In this document: piece after piece, positions 35,741 to 45,098 of the stretch | Layout of the letters: every line of letters begins with the position of its first letter | How positions within the stretch are numbered: the first letter of the stretch is position 1 | Assembly (NCBI RefSeq): GCF_002287065.1 | Contig: NZ_NSJZ01000006.1 | Coordinates: forward strand, 62,001 to 126,000 | Direction: 5' to 3' | Source of the DNA: Paracoccus salipaludis | GTDB lineage: Bacteria; Pseudomonadota; Alphaproteobacteria; Rhodobacterales; Rhodobacteraceae | DNA: 64,000 nt | The notes under the pieces: model-generated | Databases searched by the model: none | Seen by the model: the letters and a program-made list of their open reading frames with translations, nothing else | Told to the model about the DNA's origin: nothing | Program-made: the position numbers and the translations under genes

Positions 35741-36163
35741 ATGAGCCTCGACCTGCCCTCTTTTTCCCCCTGTGACGCCCTGGTCGCCGTGATGGTGGCC
35801 ATTTCGGCCTCGGGCAAGGGTCTGGGCACGGCCGAGATGGTGGCGATCGAGCGGCTGGTGGACCATACGCCGGTCTTTGCCACCTATGACATCGACCGGC
35901 TGCGGGCCGTGTCCCAAACCGTCCTGACCATCTTCGAGGACGAGGAGGGCCTTGACGCGCTGTTCGGCCTGCTGCGCGAGGCGCTGCCACCGAAGCTGCA
36001 CGAAACCGCCTATGTGCTGGCCTGTGACGTGGCGACTGCCGACGGCAAGCTGGGGCAGGACGAACTGCGGATGCTGATCGAACTGCGCGACGAGCTGGAG
36101 ATCGACCGCCTGCACGCCGCCGCCATCGAACTGGCCGCGCGGGCGCGCAACCAGCGGCTTTGA
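35741..36163 (+). CDS. TerB-family protein
   Basis: A 140-residue all-helical protein with the TerB fold in two halves: LVAVMVAISASGKGLGTAEM (first half) and YVLACDVATADGKLGQDELR (second half, with the acidic ADGxLxxxE metal-like loop). It matches the stand-alone tellurite-resistance TerB-like family found next to housekeeping genes, here without other ter genes, so a real role in tellurite resistance is unlikely. GCGGAGCC precedes the ATG. Function unknown. Confidence 0.85.
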   Translation: MSLDLPSFSPCDALVAVMVAISASGKGLGTAEMVAIERLVDHTPVFATYDIDRLRAVSQTVLTIFEDEEGLDALFGLLREALPPKLHETAYVLACDVATADGKLGQDELRMLIELRDELEIDRLHAAAIELAARARNQRL

Positions 36164-36203
36164 CTGCAAGGACTCAGGTTTTCCCTGCAATGCCCCGATG
36201 GGC

Positions 36204-37643
36204 CTAGATTTCCGGTGGCAGCGGATGGAACGGCTCGGGCGCGGTCACGCTTGCCGCAACCAGGTCGCGTTGCAGCAGCTTCGCCCGCCTGACCCAGGCA
36301 AGGCTTCCCTCGGGCCAGTCCTGACCCTCGGTCGCCGCGCGACGCCGATCGTCCGCGACCAGCGCGGCAAAGGCGACCTCGGCCCCCTGCAGAAGGGTCG
36401 CATAGCCCGCAAGGCAGGACACGAAGTTCAGCGTCCCGGTCTTGGCCTGGACCAAAGGCGCCCCGCCCGCCCCGCTTCCGCCCGCGTCCGGGCCCAGCAC
36501 GTCACGCAACGGGTCGGCGTTCAGCAGCGGCCTCAGTTCCCCGCGCGCGGCGGGCCGCGCCAGCATCCTTGCCAGCACCCCGGCCGAGATGCGGTTCCCC
36601 GCGCTCAGCCCCGAGTGATCAGCCAGTTGCGCCGGGCCTGCGCCGGTTTCGGCCAGCCATCCGGCCATCGCCTGAGCGGAGGCCACCTGCCCGTCCGCCC
36701 CGCTGGCGGCCAGCCCCACGACCTCCGCCGTCAGGTTGGTCGAGTGCTTCAGCATCCCGTGCAGGATCGCGGGCAGCGGTTCGCTGTCGCGCCGTGCGAT
36801 CTCGGCCCCCGAGGGTGCCGTGTCGATCACCTCGGGCGCGGGCAGTGGCAGTCCGGCCGCGCGGGCGAGCGTCTGGAAGACGTCGCCCGCATAGGCCTCG
36901 GGGCGGCGCACCGGCAGCCAGCGGGTGCCGCGCGCCGACAGCCCCCGGCGCGGGATGTCCCATTGCTCGCGCCCGCCGCTCGCCCCATGCAGATAGGCGC
37001 CCCCGCCGGGACGGACCGCCGCCGCGATGCTGTAGGCGCGGGGCGAATGTCCCTCGGCCCGCGCCTCGAGGCTCAGCGCGCAGTCGGTCTCGCAGCGCCA
37101 GCCCAGATGCACGCGGTTGAAGTTGAGGATCATGCCGGAAATGGCGGGATTATAGGCCAGATGCGCCGCCTGCCCTGGCGCGATCTGCTCGACCCGCGGC
37201 AGCGCCCCGCCCCAGACGACGAAGCGCGCGGGCCGCCAGTCCCCCACCGCCCGCGCCGTGTCCTGCGCCAGGGCCGCCAGCCCGTCCGTGTCCAGCGTCG
37301 GATCGCCCCCGCCCGCCAGCACCAGCGTGTCGCCATCCCGCAGCACGCGCGTGGTGAAGCGGTGCCCCGCCCCCAGCCGGTCCAGCGCGTAAAGGGCCGT
37401 CACGGTCTTCAGCGTGCTCGCGGGCGGCAGCATCATGTCGGGCTGGACGGACATCCCCGCCGTGCCGCTGCGCAGGTCGATGGCCACGAAGCCCAGGTCG
37501 GCCGCACCCAGCCTGGCGCGTTCCAGCATTTCCGCAGGGGAAGGCAACGGCCTGCGGCGCGGGCGGTCGGCCCAAGCGGGCGCGGCGAAGCTGGTCGCAG
37601 CCGCAAGCCCGGACAGAAGAAGCGTTCGTCTTTTCATTATCAT
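36204..37643 (-). CDS. dacB: D-alanyl-D-alanine carboxypeptidase/endopeptidase (PBP4 type)
   Basis: A 479-residue class C penicillin-binding protein (peptidase S13) that trims or opens peptidoglycan cross-links in the periplasm. The signal peptide KRRTLLLSGLAAATSFAAPA (about residues 4-23) has a twin-arginine-like KRR start. The catalytic triad motifs are SxxK in PPASTLKTVTALY (Ser76, Lys79), SxN in DHSGLSAGNRIS and KTG in VQAKTGTLNFVS. The usual large inserted domain lies between the first and second motifs. Two starts (37643 and 37637) are equally possible. It converges with the TerB gene. Confidence 0.93.
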   Translation of the reverse strand: MIMKRRTLLLSGLAAATSFAAPAWADRPRRRPLPSPAEMLERARLGAADLGFVAIDLRSGTAGMSVQPDMMLPPASTLKTVTALYALDRLGAGHRFTTRVLRDGDTLVLAGGGDPTLDTDGLAALAQDTARAVGDWRPARFVVWGGALPRVEQIAPGQAAHLAYNPAISGMILNFNRVHLGWRCETDCALSLEARAEGHSPRAYSIAAAVRPGGGAYLHGASGGREQWDIPRRGLSARGTRWLPVRRPEAYAGDVFQTLARAAGLPLPAPEVIDTAPSGAEIARRDSEPLPAILHGMLKHSTNLTAEVVGLAASGADGQVASAQAMAGWLAETGAGPAQLADHSGLSAGNRISAGVLARMLARPAARGELRPLLNADPLRDVLGPDAGGSGAGGAPLVQAKTGTLNFVSCLAGYATLLQGAEVAFAALVADDRRRAATEGQDWPEGSLAWVRRAKLLQRDLVAASVTAPEPFHPLPPEI

Positions 37644-37654
37644 GGCGCCCAGTC

Positions 37655-39772
37655 TTAAGCCCGGACCCGGCGACGGCCAACCCGGCCCGCCTCGACCAGC
37701 CAGGCCACCAGCGCCAGACCCACCACCAGCAGCAGCCAGGCCCAGGGCGGCAGCAGCGGCCGGATGGCAAGGCCGTCCACGGCCTCGGCCTCGCGCGGGG
37801 TGATGGCGATCCAGGGGCGCTGGATGCCTTCGCCATGAGCCTGCCGCTCGACAGAAACGGTGCGCAGGTCCGGCACACCCTCCGACAGCGGCAGGACCGT
37901 GCCGTTCGTGGCTTGCGCCAGCGGCTCCAGCCGCGCGCCGGTGGCGACGGTCTGCTCGAACTCGCGCGGGGCGCTGGGGCCGACCGCCACGACGCGCGAC
38001 AACTCGCCCTCGGCCAGCCGGTACAATCCCGGTCCCGGCGCCTGCCAGCGGCCGGTGAAGCGGCCCTCGCCCGCAGGTTCCAGCGTCAGTTCGGCCGTCG
38101 CGCCATCGGCCTGGGTGATCGTCACGGGACCGACCGCATCCTCCATCGTCCGGCGCGTGACGATCAGGCCAAGGTTGCCCGAAAGCTGGACCTGCAGCGA
38201 CTCCTCCTCGAGGTCCGGTTCCTTCATCGACCAGTGGGCCACGCGGCGCAGAAGCTCGGCCTGCGGCCCGCCGCCCTCGAACCCCCGCGCCCACAGCCAC
38301 ACCTGGTCCGAGGTCAGCAGCGCCACCCGCCCCTCGCCCACGCGGCTGGCGATCAGCAGCGGCCGGCCCTCGTCGCCGGTCATCAGCACCTCGGCATCCG
38401 GCTCGGGGATCACGTCGCCCATCCGCAGCCAGCGGCCCCAGTGGGGCGCATCCGTGCGTTCGGGGTCGGGCGCGCCGGGCAGCGCGGCGGTGACCGGATG
38501 GCGGCGGCCTTCTCCGGTCAGTTGCGGCAGGAAAGGCGCGTCGAGGAAGAGCCCTGTCGGCCGTCCCGGCAGGATCGCGCCCAGAGGCGACAGGTGCAGG
38601 CTTTCCACGCTCGCCGCCTCGGACCCCGAGGACACCAGCAGCGCGCCGCCGTTTTCCACGTAACGGCGGATGTTGTCGAAATAGGCGGAGGGCAGGATGC
38701 CGCGCACGCTGTAGCGGTCGAAGATGATGAGGTCGAAGTCCTCGATCCGCTCCTCGAACAGCGCCTCGGTCGGAAAGGCGATCAGCGCGAGTTCATCGAC
38801 GGGAACCCCGTCCATCTTGTCCGGCGGGCGCAGGATGGTGAAATGCACCAGATCGACATTCGTGTCCGATTTCAGGATGTTGCGCCAGACGCGGCTGCCG
38901 GGATGCGGCTCACCGGACACCAGCAGCACGCGCAGGCGGTCGCGCACGCCCTCGATTTGGATGGCCGCGCGATCGTTGAGGTCGGTCAGCTGCGGCGGCT
39001 CGCCCTCGGGCGGGTCGATCGAGACGGCGACGACGTTCTGGCCCGGATGCTCGGGCGTCACGGGGATGTCCAGCGGCATCCCCGGCGGGATCGCCACCAC
39101 CTCCTCGCGCGCGCCGTCGATTGAGACGCGCAGGGTGACGGCCCGGCCCTGGACCTCGTCGGGAACGGCGCCCTGATCCTCGACGCGCAGGCGGATCGTC
39201 ACGGGCTGGCCGATCAGGCCGAAGGCGGGGGCTTCCTCGACGACCAGCCGCCGGTCCCAGTCCGAGGGCTGGCCCGTCAGCAGCACATGGACCGGCGCGG
39301 GGGCGGTCGCAGGCAGCGAGGGGGCGTCGTGCAGCTGCCCGTCGGTGACGACGATGGTGCCCGCGACGCGCGCCTCGGGTTCGGCGGCCAGCGCGCGGGT
39401 GATCGCCTCGCCCAGGCGCGTGCCGTCGGGATCGTCGCCGACCGTGATGCGGCGCAGCTCGGTCCCCGGCCTTGCTGTCAGGCGTTCGGCAAAGGCGTCC
39501 GCCGCCGCGCGGGCCTGTTCGGCGCGGCCCGGCAGCGACTGGCTCGCACTCTGGTCCTCGACCAGCAGCACGATGTCCGAAAGGCCCCGGCGCACGCCCG
39601 TTTCCAGCGTCGGCCCTGCCAGCGCGGCTGCCGCCGCCAGCCCCGCGAGACCCCGCCACGGCCAGCCGCGCAGGCCCCGCCACCAGGCCAGCCCGGCCGC
39701 CAGCAGCGCCAGCGCCACCAAGGCCGCCACGAAGGGCCAGGGCAGAAGCGGATCGAAGCCCAGCCGCGTCAT
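37655..39772 (-). CDS. membrane protein with vWA-like and glutamine-amidotransferase-like domains (MoxR/Bat operon)
   Basis: A 705-residue protein. Two N-terminal membrane helices (about 10-30 and 40-55) are followed by a vWA-like domain with a MIDAS-type DxSxS in VLLVEDQSASQSL (Asp73, Ser75, Ser77). A beta-rich middle precedes a class I glutamine-amidotransferase-like Rossmann part (LRVLLVSGEPHPGSRVW, LIIFDRYSVRGILPSAYFDN, YVENGGALLVSSGSE) that lacks the catalytic Cys elbow. A C-terminal membrane helix (about 675-697) ends in a basic tail. It is the last gene of the moxR operon and overlaps the DUF4159 gene. Such proteins are thought to act in envelope maturation complexes with MoxR and BatA; the exact task is unknown. 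Confidence 0.85.
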   Translation of the reverse strand: MTRLGFDPLLPWPFVAALVALALLAAGLAWWRGLRGWPWRGLAGLAAAAALAGPTLETGVRRGLSDIVLLVEDQSASQSLPGRAEQARAAADAFAERLTARPGTELRRITVGDDPDGTRLGEAITRALAAEPEARVAGTIVVTDGQLHDAPSLPATAPAPVHVLLTGQPSDWDRRLVVEEAPAFGLIGQPVTIRLRVEDQGAVPDEVQGRAVTLRVSIDGAREEVVAIPPGMPLDIPVTPEHPGQNVVAVSIDPPEGEPPQLTDLNDRAAIQIEGVRDRLRVLLVSGEPHPGSRVWRNILKSDTNVDLVHFTILRPPDKMDGVPVDELALIAFPTEALFEERIEDFDLIIFDRYSVRGILPSAYFDNIRRYVENGGALLVSSGSEAASVESLHLSPLGAILPGRPTGLFLDAPFLPQLTGEGRRHPVTAALPGAPDPERTDAPHWGRWLRMGDVIPEPDAEVLMTGDEGRPLLIASRVGEGRVALLTSDQVWLWARGFEGGGPQAELLRRVAHWSMKEPDLEEESLQVQLSGNLGLIVTRRTMEDAVGPVTITQADGATAELTLEPAGEGRFTGRWQAPGPGLYRLAEGELSRVVAVGPSAPREFEQTVATGARLEPLAQATNGTVLPLSEGVPDLRTVSVERQAHGEGIQRPWIAITPREAEAVDGLAIRPLLPPWAWLLLVVGLALVAWLVEAGRVGRRRVRA

Positions 39773-40644
39773 GGCAGCAGCCCCGGCACCTGCAGGGGCG
39801 GCGGCTCGCCCTGCTCGCGTCCCAGCCGTTCCAGCAGTTCGGGAACATGGACCTGGTCGGACTTGTAGTTCCCGCTGAGCGCATACATCACGAGGTTGAT
39901 GCCGAAGCGCAGCGCCAGTTCGCGCTGCCGCTCGCCGTCGTAGCCCGAGCCGATGACGTAGCGCGGGCGGCCGAACTCGTCCTCGGCCCAGGCCTCGGCC
40001 CAGGAATTGCCGCCGATTACGACCGGCGAGACGCCGTCGTTGGACGGCCCGAAGGCGCCCTGCTCGGCGCTGGCCTGCGCGGCCTCGACCCAAACGGTCG
40101 CGCCCTGCCAGCGGCCCGGAAAGTCGTCCAGCAGGTAGAAGGCACGGGTCAGCACGTGGTCGGCCGGCACAGGGCCAAGCGGCGGGATGTCCAGCGGCGC
40201 GGCCAGTCGCTGCAACGCCTGCGCCGAGCCCGGCGCGCCCGTGCCCGCCAGGTCGCCGTCGCGCGTGTCGAACAGGATCATGCCCCCTGTCCGCAGAAAG
40301 CGGTTCAGCCGCGCATAGGCCTGCGGCGAGGGTAGCGGCTGGCTGTCGGTGATCGGCCAGTAGAGGAAGCTGAGAAGCGACAGGTCGTCCTCGTCCAGCG
40401 CCACGGCGACGGGCGTTCCGGGCTCGACCGTGGTACGCGCCCAGAGGGCGGCGGTCAGCCCCGCCAGCCCGAGGTCCGAGGCTTCGTCCACCTCGAGATC
40501 CCCCGTGACCACATAGGCAAGCGCGCTTTCCCCCGCCGCCTCGGAAAGCCTCGGGTCCAGTTCGTCCTGCGCCCGTCCCATGGCCGGCGCCAGCGAGGCG
40601 GCGGCAAGGGCCAGCAAGCCGCGCCGGGTCAGACGGACGCTCAT
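39769..40644 (-). CDS. DUF4159 domain protein
   Basis: A 291-residue protein. The N-terminus MSVRLTRRGLLALAAASLAP ends in AMGRAQ, a Tat-like or membrane leader. The DUF4159 domain follows (about 40-291): LAYVVTGDLEVDEASDLGLA, FLYWPITDSQPLPSPQAY, GGMILFDTRDGD and the end FGINLVMYALSGNYKSDQVH. In most relatives known to me this domain is the C-terminal half of a BatA-DUF4159 fusion of about 900 residues. Here it is a separate gene starting inside the BatA stop (ATGA). Overlaps on both sides keep the operon coupled. Confidence 0.85.
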   Translation of the reverse strand: MSVRLTRRGLLALAAASLAPAMGRAQDELDPRLSEAAGESALAYVVTGDLEVDEASDLGLAGLTAALWARTTVEPGTPVAVALDEDDLSLLSFLYWPITDSQPLPSPQAYARLNRFLRTGGMILFDTRDGDLAGTGAPGSAQALQRLAAPLDIPPLGPVPADHVLTRAFYLLDDFPGRWQGATVWVEAAQASAEQGAFGPSNDGVSPVVIGGNSWAEAWAEDEFGRPRYVIGSGYDGERQRELALRFGINLVMYALSGNYKSDQVHVPELLERLGREQGEPPPLQVPGLLP

Positions 40645-42578
40645 GCCGCGGCCCTCCGTCCGCGGCGGCTGCCCGCGATCAGCGCGCTGCCCAAGGCGTC
40701 GGCCGCCAGCAGCATCCCCGCCAGCGCCAGCAGCCACCCGCCCAGGGGCGTGCCGGGGGCGGTGCCGGTCGCCTCGACCGTGGCGCCGGGCCATGCCGCG
40801 GGCACCAGCGGACCGCCGCCCGCGTTCAGCGCCGCCCGGCGCTCGGCCGCCGCATAGACACCCGCCGGGGCCAGCGGGCCGGGACCAGTCACGAAGTCAG
40901 GGGCCGGCACGGGGGCGAGGCCCTCGGGCTCTCGCGGGCGGCCGAAGCCGTCCAGCACCAGTTCGGCGGTCCAATGCGCGGCCTCGGCGGGATCGGCGGG
41001 CTCGGCCGGGCTGCGGCGAGCGGATTGCACCATGCGATCCAGCATCCCCACGAACAGGCCGGACAGGGCGAGGTTGCTCCACTCTGCATTGGCCGTGGTG
41101 TGGACAAGCATGACCTGCCCCTCGCCGAAGGGCGCGCGGGTGACCAGCGGCGTGCCGTCGGCAAGCTGCACGAGGGTGCGATCCGGCAGTTCGGGGTCGG
41201 GTTCCGGCAGAAGCTGCGCGCGCACGGTCACGTCGGCGGGAATGGACAGCCCCGCGAACAGCCCGTCAGTCGGGAAGGCCGCGATGGCGCGCGGCTCGCC
41301 CCAGCTAAGGGCGCCGCCCGCGTCGCGTCCGCCGGGACGCAGGCGCACCGGCAGCAGCGGGTCGTCGGCCAGCGTTTCCTGCGCGGCGACGCGGGGACCG
41401 GCGAAGCGGATCAGCAACCCGCCCTCGTCGACCCAGTCGGCCAGGGCGTCCGCCTGCGCGCCCGGGGCGGCATCGACCAGAACCACGACGTCGGGCGCGG
41501 CGGGCAGCACGTCGGCCAGGCCGCCCTCGACAAGGTCAGCCGAAGGGGCCAGCGCCTGTCGCAGATAGTGCAGCGGCGACAGCAGGCTCTGGCCTTCCGT
41601 TGTGCGGGCATCGCCCACCAGCGCCACCTTGCGCCGCCGCACGCGGTCGTCGGCCAGGACCACCGCGCCCGCCGAGGCCTCGCCCTCGATGGCGAAGCGG
41701 GTGATGCGGTTGCGCAGCTCGGGCGGCAGGTCGATGGGAAGGGTCGCGGCGATGGTGCCGTCCCCTGCGGCCACGGGCTCGGGCGGGGTCATGCGCGCCA
41801 GTTGGCGCGGCACACCCTGCGGGTCGGGGCCGATCGCCAGCACGTCGGGCAGCGGCCCCGGCGCCGAGGCGCGCAGCACCAGCGAGGGTTGCGGCGTGCC
41901 CTCCAGCGCCAGGGATCGCAGGATTCGCGGCGGCGGCACAACGGTCACGGCCCCGCGCGACGTCAGCGCGGCCAGCAGCCCGGCGTGACCGGGATGGTCC
42001 AGCCCGTCCGACAGCCACAGCGTGTCGAAGGCGGCGGGTGCTTCGGCCAGCATCGCTGCGGGGTCGTCGGGATAGCGCGTGGCCCAGGGCTGCGGCGCCG
42101 CGGCACGCAGGGCGGCTGCGGCTTCGGCGGCGGTCCCGAAGACCGGCCCGGCGCCGCGTCCGCCCTGCCCGTCCGCGATCCACAGCGCGACGGGGCGGCC
42201 CTGCCCCTCGGCCTGCTCCAGCGCGGCGAGCCCGCGCGCCTGCGCCTCTTGCCAGCCCGGCGCGGCGGCCCAGCCGGCATCGGCCAGCACCAGCAGCGGT
42301 CCCGAGCCCGAGGTTTGCGGCCCCGGCTTCCAGACCGGTCCGGCCAGCGCCAGGATCGCCGCCGCCACCGCCAGCAGGCGCAGCACCAGCAGCCACCAAG
42401 GGGTGTGCCGTGTGATCGGCGCAGGGTCGGCCAGCCCCAGCAGCAGCGCGGTGCCGGGAAAGACCACCTCGCGCGGCGCGGGGGGTACGGCGCGCAGCAG
42501 AAACCACAGCACCGGCAGCACGGCGCCTGCGGCCAGCATCCACGGCACCGCAAAGCCCAGGGGGCCCAGCACCATCAT
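40641..42578 (-). CDS. BatA-domain membrane protein (Bat/MoxR operon)
   Basis: A 645-residue protein. The aerotolerance BatA N-terminus has two membrane helices: FAVPWMLAAGAVLPVLWFLL with FPGTALLLGL, then WWLLVLRLLAVAAAILALAG. A vWA-like region without a good MIDAS and a GATase-like domain (VVVLVDAAPGAQADALADWV, DEGGLLIRFAGPRVAAQETL) follow. A C-terminal membrane helix (WLLALAGMLLAADALGSALI) replaces the usual fused DUF4159 domain. The start at 42578 is in ATGATG overlapping the DUF58 stop. It likely anchors the MoxR/DUF58 complex in the inner membrane. Confidence 0.85.
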   Translation of the reverse strand: MMVLGPLGFAVPWMLAAGAVLPVLWFLLRAVPPAPREVVFPGTALLLGLADPAPITRHTPWWLLVLRLLAVAAAILALAGPVWKPGPQTSGSGPLLVLADAGWAAAPGWQEAQARGLAALEQAEGQGRPVALWIADGQGGRGAGPVFGTAAEAAAALRAAAPQPWATRYPDDPAAMLAEAPAAFDTLWLSDGLDHPGHAGLLAALTSRGAVTVVPPPRILRSLALEGTPQPSLVLRASAPGPLPDVLAIGPDPQGVPRQLARMTPPEPVAAGDGTIAATLPIDLPPELRNRITRFAIEGEASAGAVVLADDRVRRRKVALVGDARTTEGQSLLSPLHYLRQALAPSADLVEGGLADVLPAAPDVVVLVDAAPGAQADALADWVDEGGLLIRFAGPRVAAQETLADDPLLPVRLRPGGRDAGGALSWGEPRAIAAFPTDGLFAGLSIPADVTVRAQLLPEPDPELPDRTLVQLADGTPLVTRAPFGEGQVMLVHTTANAEWSNLALSGLFVGMLDRMVQSARRSPAEPADPAEAAHWTAELVLDGFGRPREPEGLAPVPAPDFVTGPGPLAPAGVYAAAERRAALNAGGGPLVPAAWPGATVEATGTAPGTPLGGWLLALAGMLLAADALGSALIAGSRRGRRAAA

Positions 42579-43462
42579 GGCGCGAGCGCCTCGTACAGCC
42601 ACATCAGCGCGACCGAGGGCACGGCGGCCGTGTCATGCGTGCCGAAGCGCCAGCCTGCGCCCGCCGCAAGGCGCGACAGTTCGGCCCGCCGTTCCGCCAA
42701 ACGCGCCAGATAGGCATCCCGCAGGCCCGAGGCGTTGCGCGTCGAATGGACATCCCCGCCGGGCGAACGGAAGCGCACCGCACCACCGAAGGGAAAGCTT
42801 TCCTCGACCGGGTCCAGCACCTGCAACAGCGCGCCGGGACAGCCCAGCGCCGCCGCCTCGGCGAGGAAACCCCGCAGCGGCGCGGGATCGCCGAGGAAGT
42901 CCCCGAATAGCACGACCCGGCGGTGCGACCGCAGCGTTTCCCGGCCCGGCAGCTCGTCCTGCGCGGCCAGAAGGTCCCGGCCCAGCGCCTCGGCCTGCGT
43001 CCGGCCCGCCTTGGCCTCGGCCGCACCGACGCCGACCCGCTCGCCTCCCCGCAGAAGGACCAGCCCCAAGGCCAGCGCCAGCAGCCGCCCCCGGTCGCCC
43101 TTGGTCGGCCGCGCGGGATCCCCCGTCCAGCCCATCCCCGCCGCGCCCGAGACCCACAGCGCCGCCGACTGCGGGGCCTGCCGCTCGCGTTCGCGCACGA
43201 AGGCCGCGTCGGACCGGGCCGAGCGGCGCCAGTCGATCAGTCCCGCCGGATCGCCCGCCACGGCCGGGCGGTATTGCCAGAAATCCTCGCCCGTGCCCGC
43301 ACGGCGCAGACCATGGGCGCCCGGATCGACCGTGACGGCCAGACGCTCGGCGGCCAGCATCAGCTCGGGCAGGCCGGCGGCGGCCGTTTCGGAGCGCAGG
43401 CGCAGCGCGACCGCGTCCTCGCGCGCGGGCCCGCTGGCGCGGCTGGACCGGAGGGGGCGCAT
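42575..43462 (-). CDS. DUF58 domain protein
   Basis: A 295-residue DUF58 protein, the constant companion of MoxR ATPases. The signature is RRAGTGEDFWQYRPAVAGDP followed by AGLIDWRRSARSD, and a vWA-like C-terminal half contains RRVVLFGDFLGDPAPL. It is believed to be a client-binding or adaptor protein for MoxR in envelope or metalloprotein maturation. It lies 8 bp from moxR and overlaps the BatA gene. Confidence 0.9.
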   Translation of the reverse strand: MRPLRSSRASGPAREDAVALRLRSETAAAGLPELMLAAERLAVTVDPGAHGLRRAGTGEDFWQYRPAVAGDPAGLIDWRRSARSDAAFVRERERQAPQSAALWVSGAAGMGWTGDPARPTKGDRGRLLALALGLVLLRGGERVGVGAAEAKAGRTQAEALGRDLLAAQDELPGRETLRSHRRVVLFGDFLGDPAPLRGFLAEAAALGCPGALLQVLDPVEESFPFGGAVRFRSPGGDVHSTRNASGLRDAYLARLAERRAELSRLAAGAGWRFGTHDTAAVPSVALMWLYEALAP

Positions 43463-43470
43463 CGCGGGGC

Positions 43471-44472
43471 TCAGGCGGCCGCCCGCAGGCTTTCGCCCAT
43501 CAGCCGGGCGATCACGGCATCTGCGGATTCGCCCCGCGCGCGGGCGGCAAAGGACAGCGCCATGCGGTGACGCAGCACGGGCGCCGCCATGGCGGCCACG
43601 TCGTCCAGCGTCGGCGCGAAGCGGCCCTGCAGCACGGCCCGCGCCCGCGTCAGCAGCATCAGCGCCTGCGCCGCGCGCGGCCCCGGCCCCCAGACCAGCG
43701 TGTCGCCCAGCCAGCCCGGCGCCTCGGCGCTGCCGGGACGGGCCGCGCGCACGAGGTCGAGGATCGCCGCCGTCACGCCCTCGCCCACCGGCATGGCGCG
43801 CACCAGCCGCTGGGCCTCGATCAGCGACCCGGCGTCCAGCACGCCGTGCGGCCGGTCCCGGTCCAGGCCGGTCGTGGCCAGCAGGATCGCGCGTTCGGTG
43901 TCGCGGTCGGGATAGTCGATGTCCACCTGCACGAGGAAGCGGTCCAGTTGCGCCTCGGGCAGCGGATAGGTTCCCTCCTGCTCGATCGGGTTCTGCGTCG
44001 CCAGCACGTGGAAGGGGCGGCCCAGCGGGCGATGCTGGCCGCCGATCGTGACCTCGCCCTCCTGCATGGCCTGCAACAGCGCCGACTGGGTGCGGGGGCT
44101 GGCGCGGTTGATCTCGTCGGCCATCAGAAGCTGCGTGAAGACCGGCCCCTCGACGAAGCGGAAGGCGCGGGTGCCGTCGGCGCGCATGTCCAGCACCTCG
44201 GAGCCGAGGATGTCCGCCGGCATCAGGTCCGGCGTGAACTGGATGCGCGCGCTGTCGAGACCGAGGACCGTGGACAGCGTATCGACCAGCATGGTCTTGC
44301 CCAGGCCCGGCTGGCCTACCAGCAGCGCGTGGCCGCCCGACAGGATCGCGGCCAGCACCTGTTCCACCACCTCGTGCTGCCCGACGAAGCGCCGTTCGAT
44401 GCTGGCGCGGGCCTCGGTCAGCCGCGCGGCCAGAAGGGTGGCATCCGCGACGAGTTTATCTTCTGCGGCCAT
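43471..44472 (-). CDS. MoxR-family AAA+ ATPase
   Basis: A 333-residue MoxR ATPase. Walker A is LLVGQPGLGKTMLVDTLS, Walker B is LLMADEINRASPRTQSALLQ, sensor 1 is HVLATQNPIEQEGTYPLPEA (family-diagnostic) and the C-terminal lid is complete. MoxR proteins act as chaperones for insertion of cofactors or assembly of envelope proteins. The ATG at 44472 is the natural start; the longer frame to 44616 runs through the divergent promoter. First gene of the five-gene minus operon. Confidence 0.93.
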   Translation of the reverse strand: MAAEDKLVADATLLAARLTEARASIERRFVGQHEVVEQVLAAILSGGHALLVGQPGLGKTMLVDTLSTVLGLDSARIQFTPDLMPADILGSEVLDMRADGTRAFRFVEGPVFTQLLMADEINRASPRTQSALLQAMQEGEVTIGGQHRPLGRPFHVLATQNPIEQEGTYPLPEAQLDRFLVQVDIDYPDRDTERAILLATTGLDRDRPHGVLDAGSLIEAQRLVRAMPVGEGVTAAILDLVRAARPGSAEAPGWLGDTLVWGPGPRAAQALMLLTRARAVLQGRFAPTLDDVAAMAAPVLRHRMALSFAARARGESADAVIARLMGESLRAAA

Positions 44473-44537
44473 GACTCTGCCTCTGGGGCTGCTATAGTCC
44501 CGACCATATTGAGGGACGACGGAAGGCTCCACTGGCA

Positions 44538-45098
44538 ATGACGGACATGAGGGAAAATTCCGGGCACGATCGCGCGACCAGGGGCGGCAGCATCGCCGAG
44601 GCCGCGCGGCAGGCAAAAGGCCGCGGCCCCGCGCCCGTCCACCTGTGGAACCCGCCCTACTGCGGCGAGATGGACCTCGAGATCCTGCCCGACGGCCGCT
44701 GGATCCACGAGGGCACGCCCATCGGCCGGCCCGAGATGGTGCGGCTGTTCGCGTCCGTGCTCAAGCGCGAAGGGGACAGGTTCTTCCTTGTCACGCCGGT
44801 CGAGAAGCTGGGGATCCGGGTCGCGGACGCGCCCTTCCTGGCGGTGGACGCGGACATCGACGCGGACGAGATCCGCTTCACGACGAACGTGGGCGAGGTG
44901 GTCGTGGCCGGTCCGGACAACCCCATCCGGGTCGAGCAGCGGGACGGCGCCCCCCGCCCCTATGTCCATGTCCGCAGGGGCCTTGACGCCCTGATCGACC
45001 GCAAGACCTTCTATCGGCTGGCCGAGGCCGCACAGCCCGATGAACTCGGGCGGCTGACCCTGCGCTCGCACGGGGCGACCTTCGTGCTGGAGGCCTGA
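44538..45098 (+). CDS. DUF1285 domain protein
   Basis: A 186-residue DUF1285 protein. The diagnostic blocks are PVHLWNPPYCGEMDLEILPD followed by GRWIHEGTPIGRPEMVRLF, then LKREGDRFFLVTPVEK and FLAVDADID. The fold is two small beta domains; the function is not known. In alphaproteobacteria the gene usually accompanies moxR-DUF58, and here it is divergent from moxR with 65 bp between them, supporting a shared regulation. The next gene begins immediately after its stop. Confidence 0.9.
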   Translation: MTDMRENSGHDRATRGGSIAEAARQAKGRGPAPVHLWNPPYCGEMDLEILPDGRWIHEGTPIGRPEMVRLFASVLKREGDRFFLVTPVEKLGIRVADAPFLAVDADIDADEIRFTTNVGEVVVAGPDNPIRVEQRDGAPRPYVHVRRGLDALIDRKTFYRLAEAAQPDELGRLTLRSHGATFVLEA

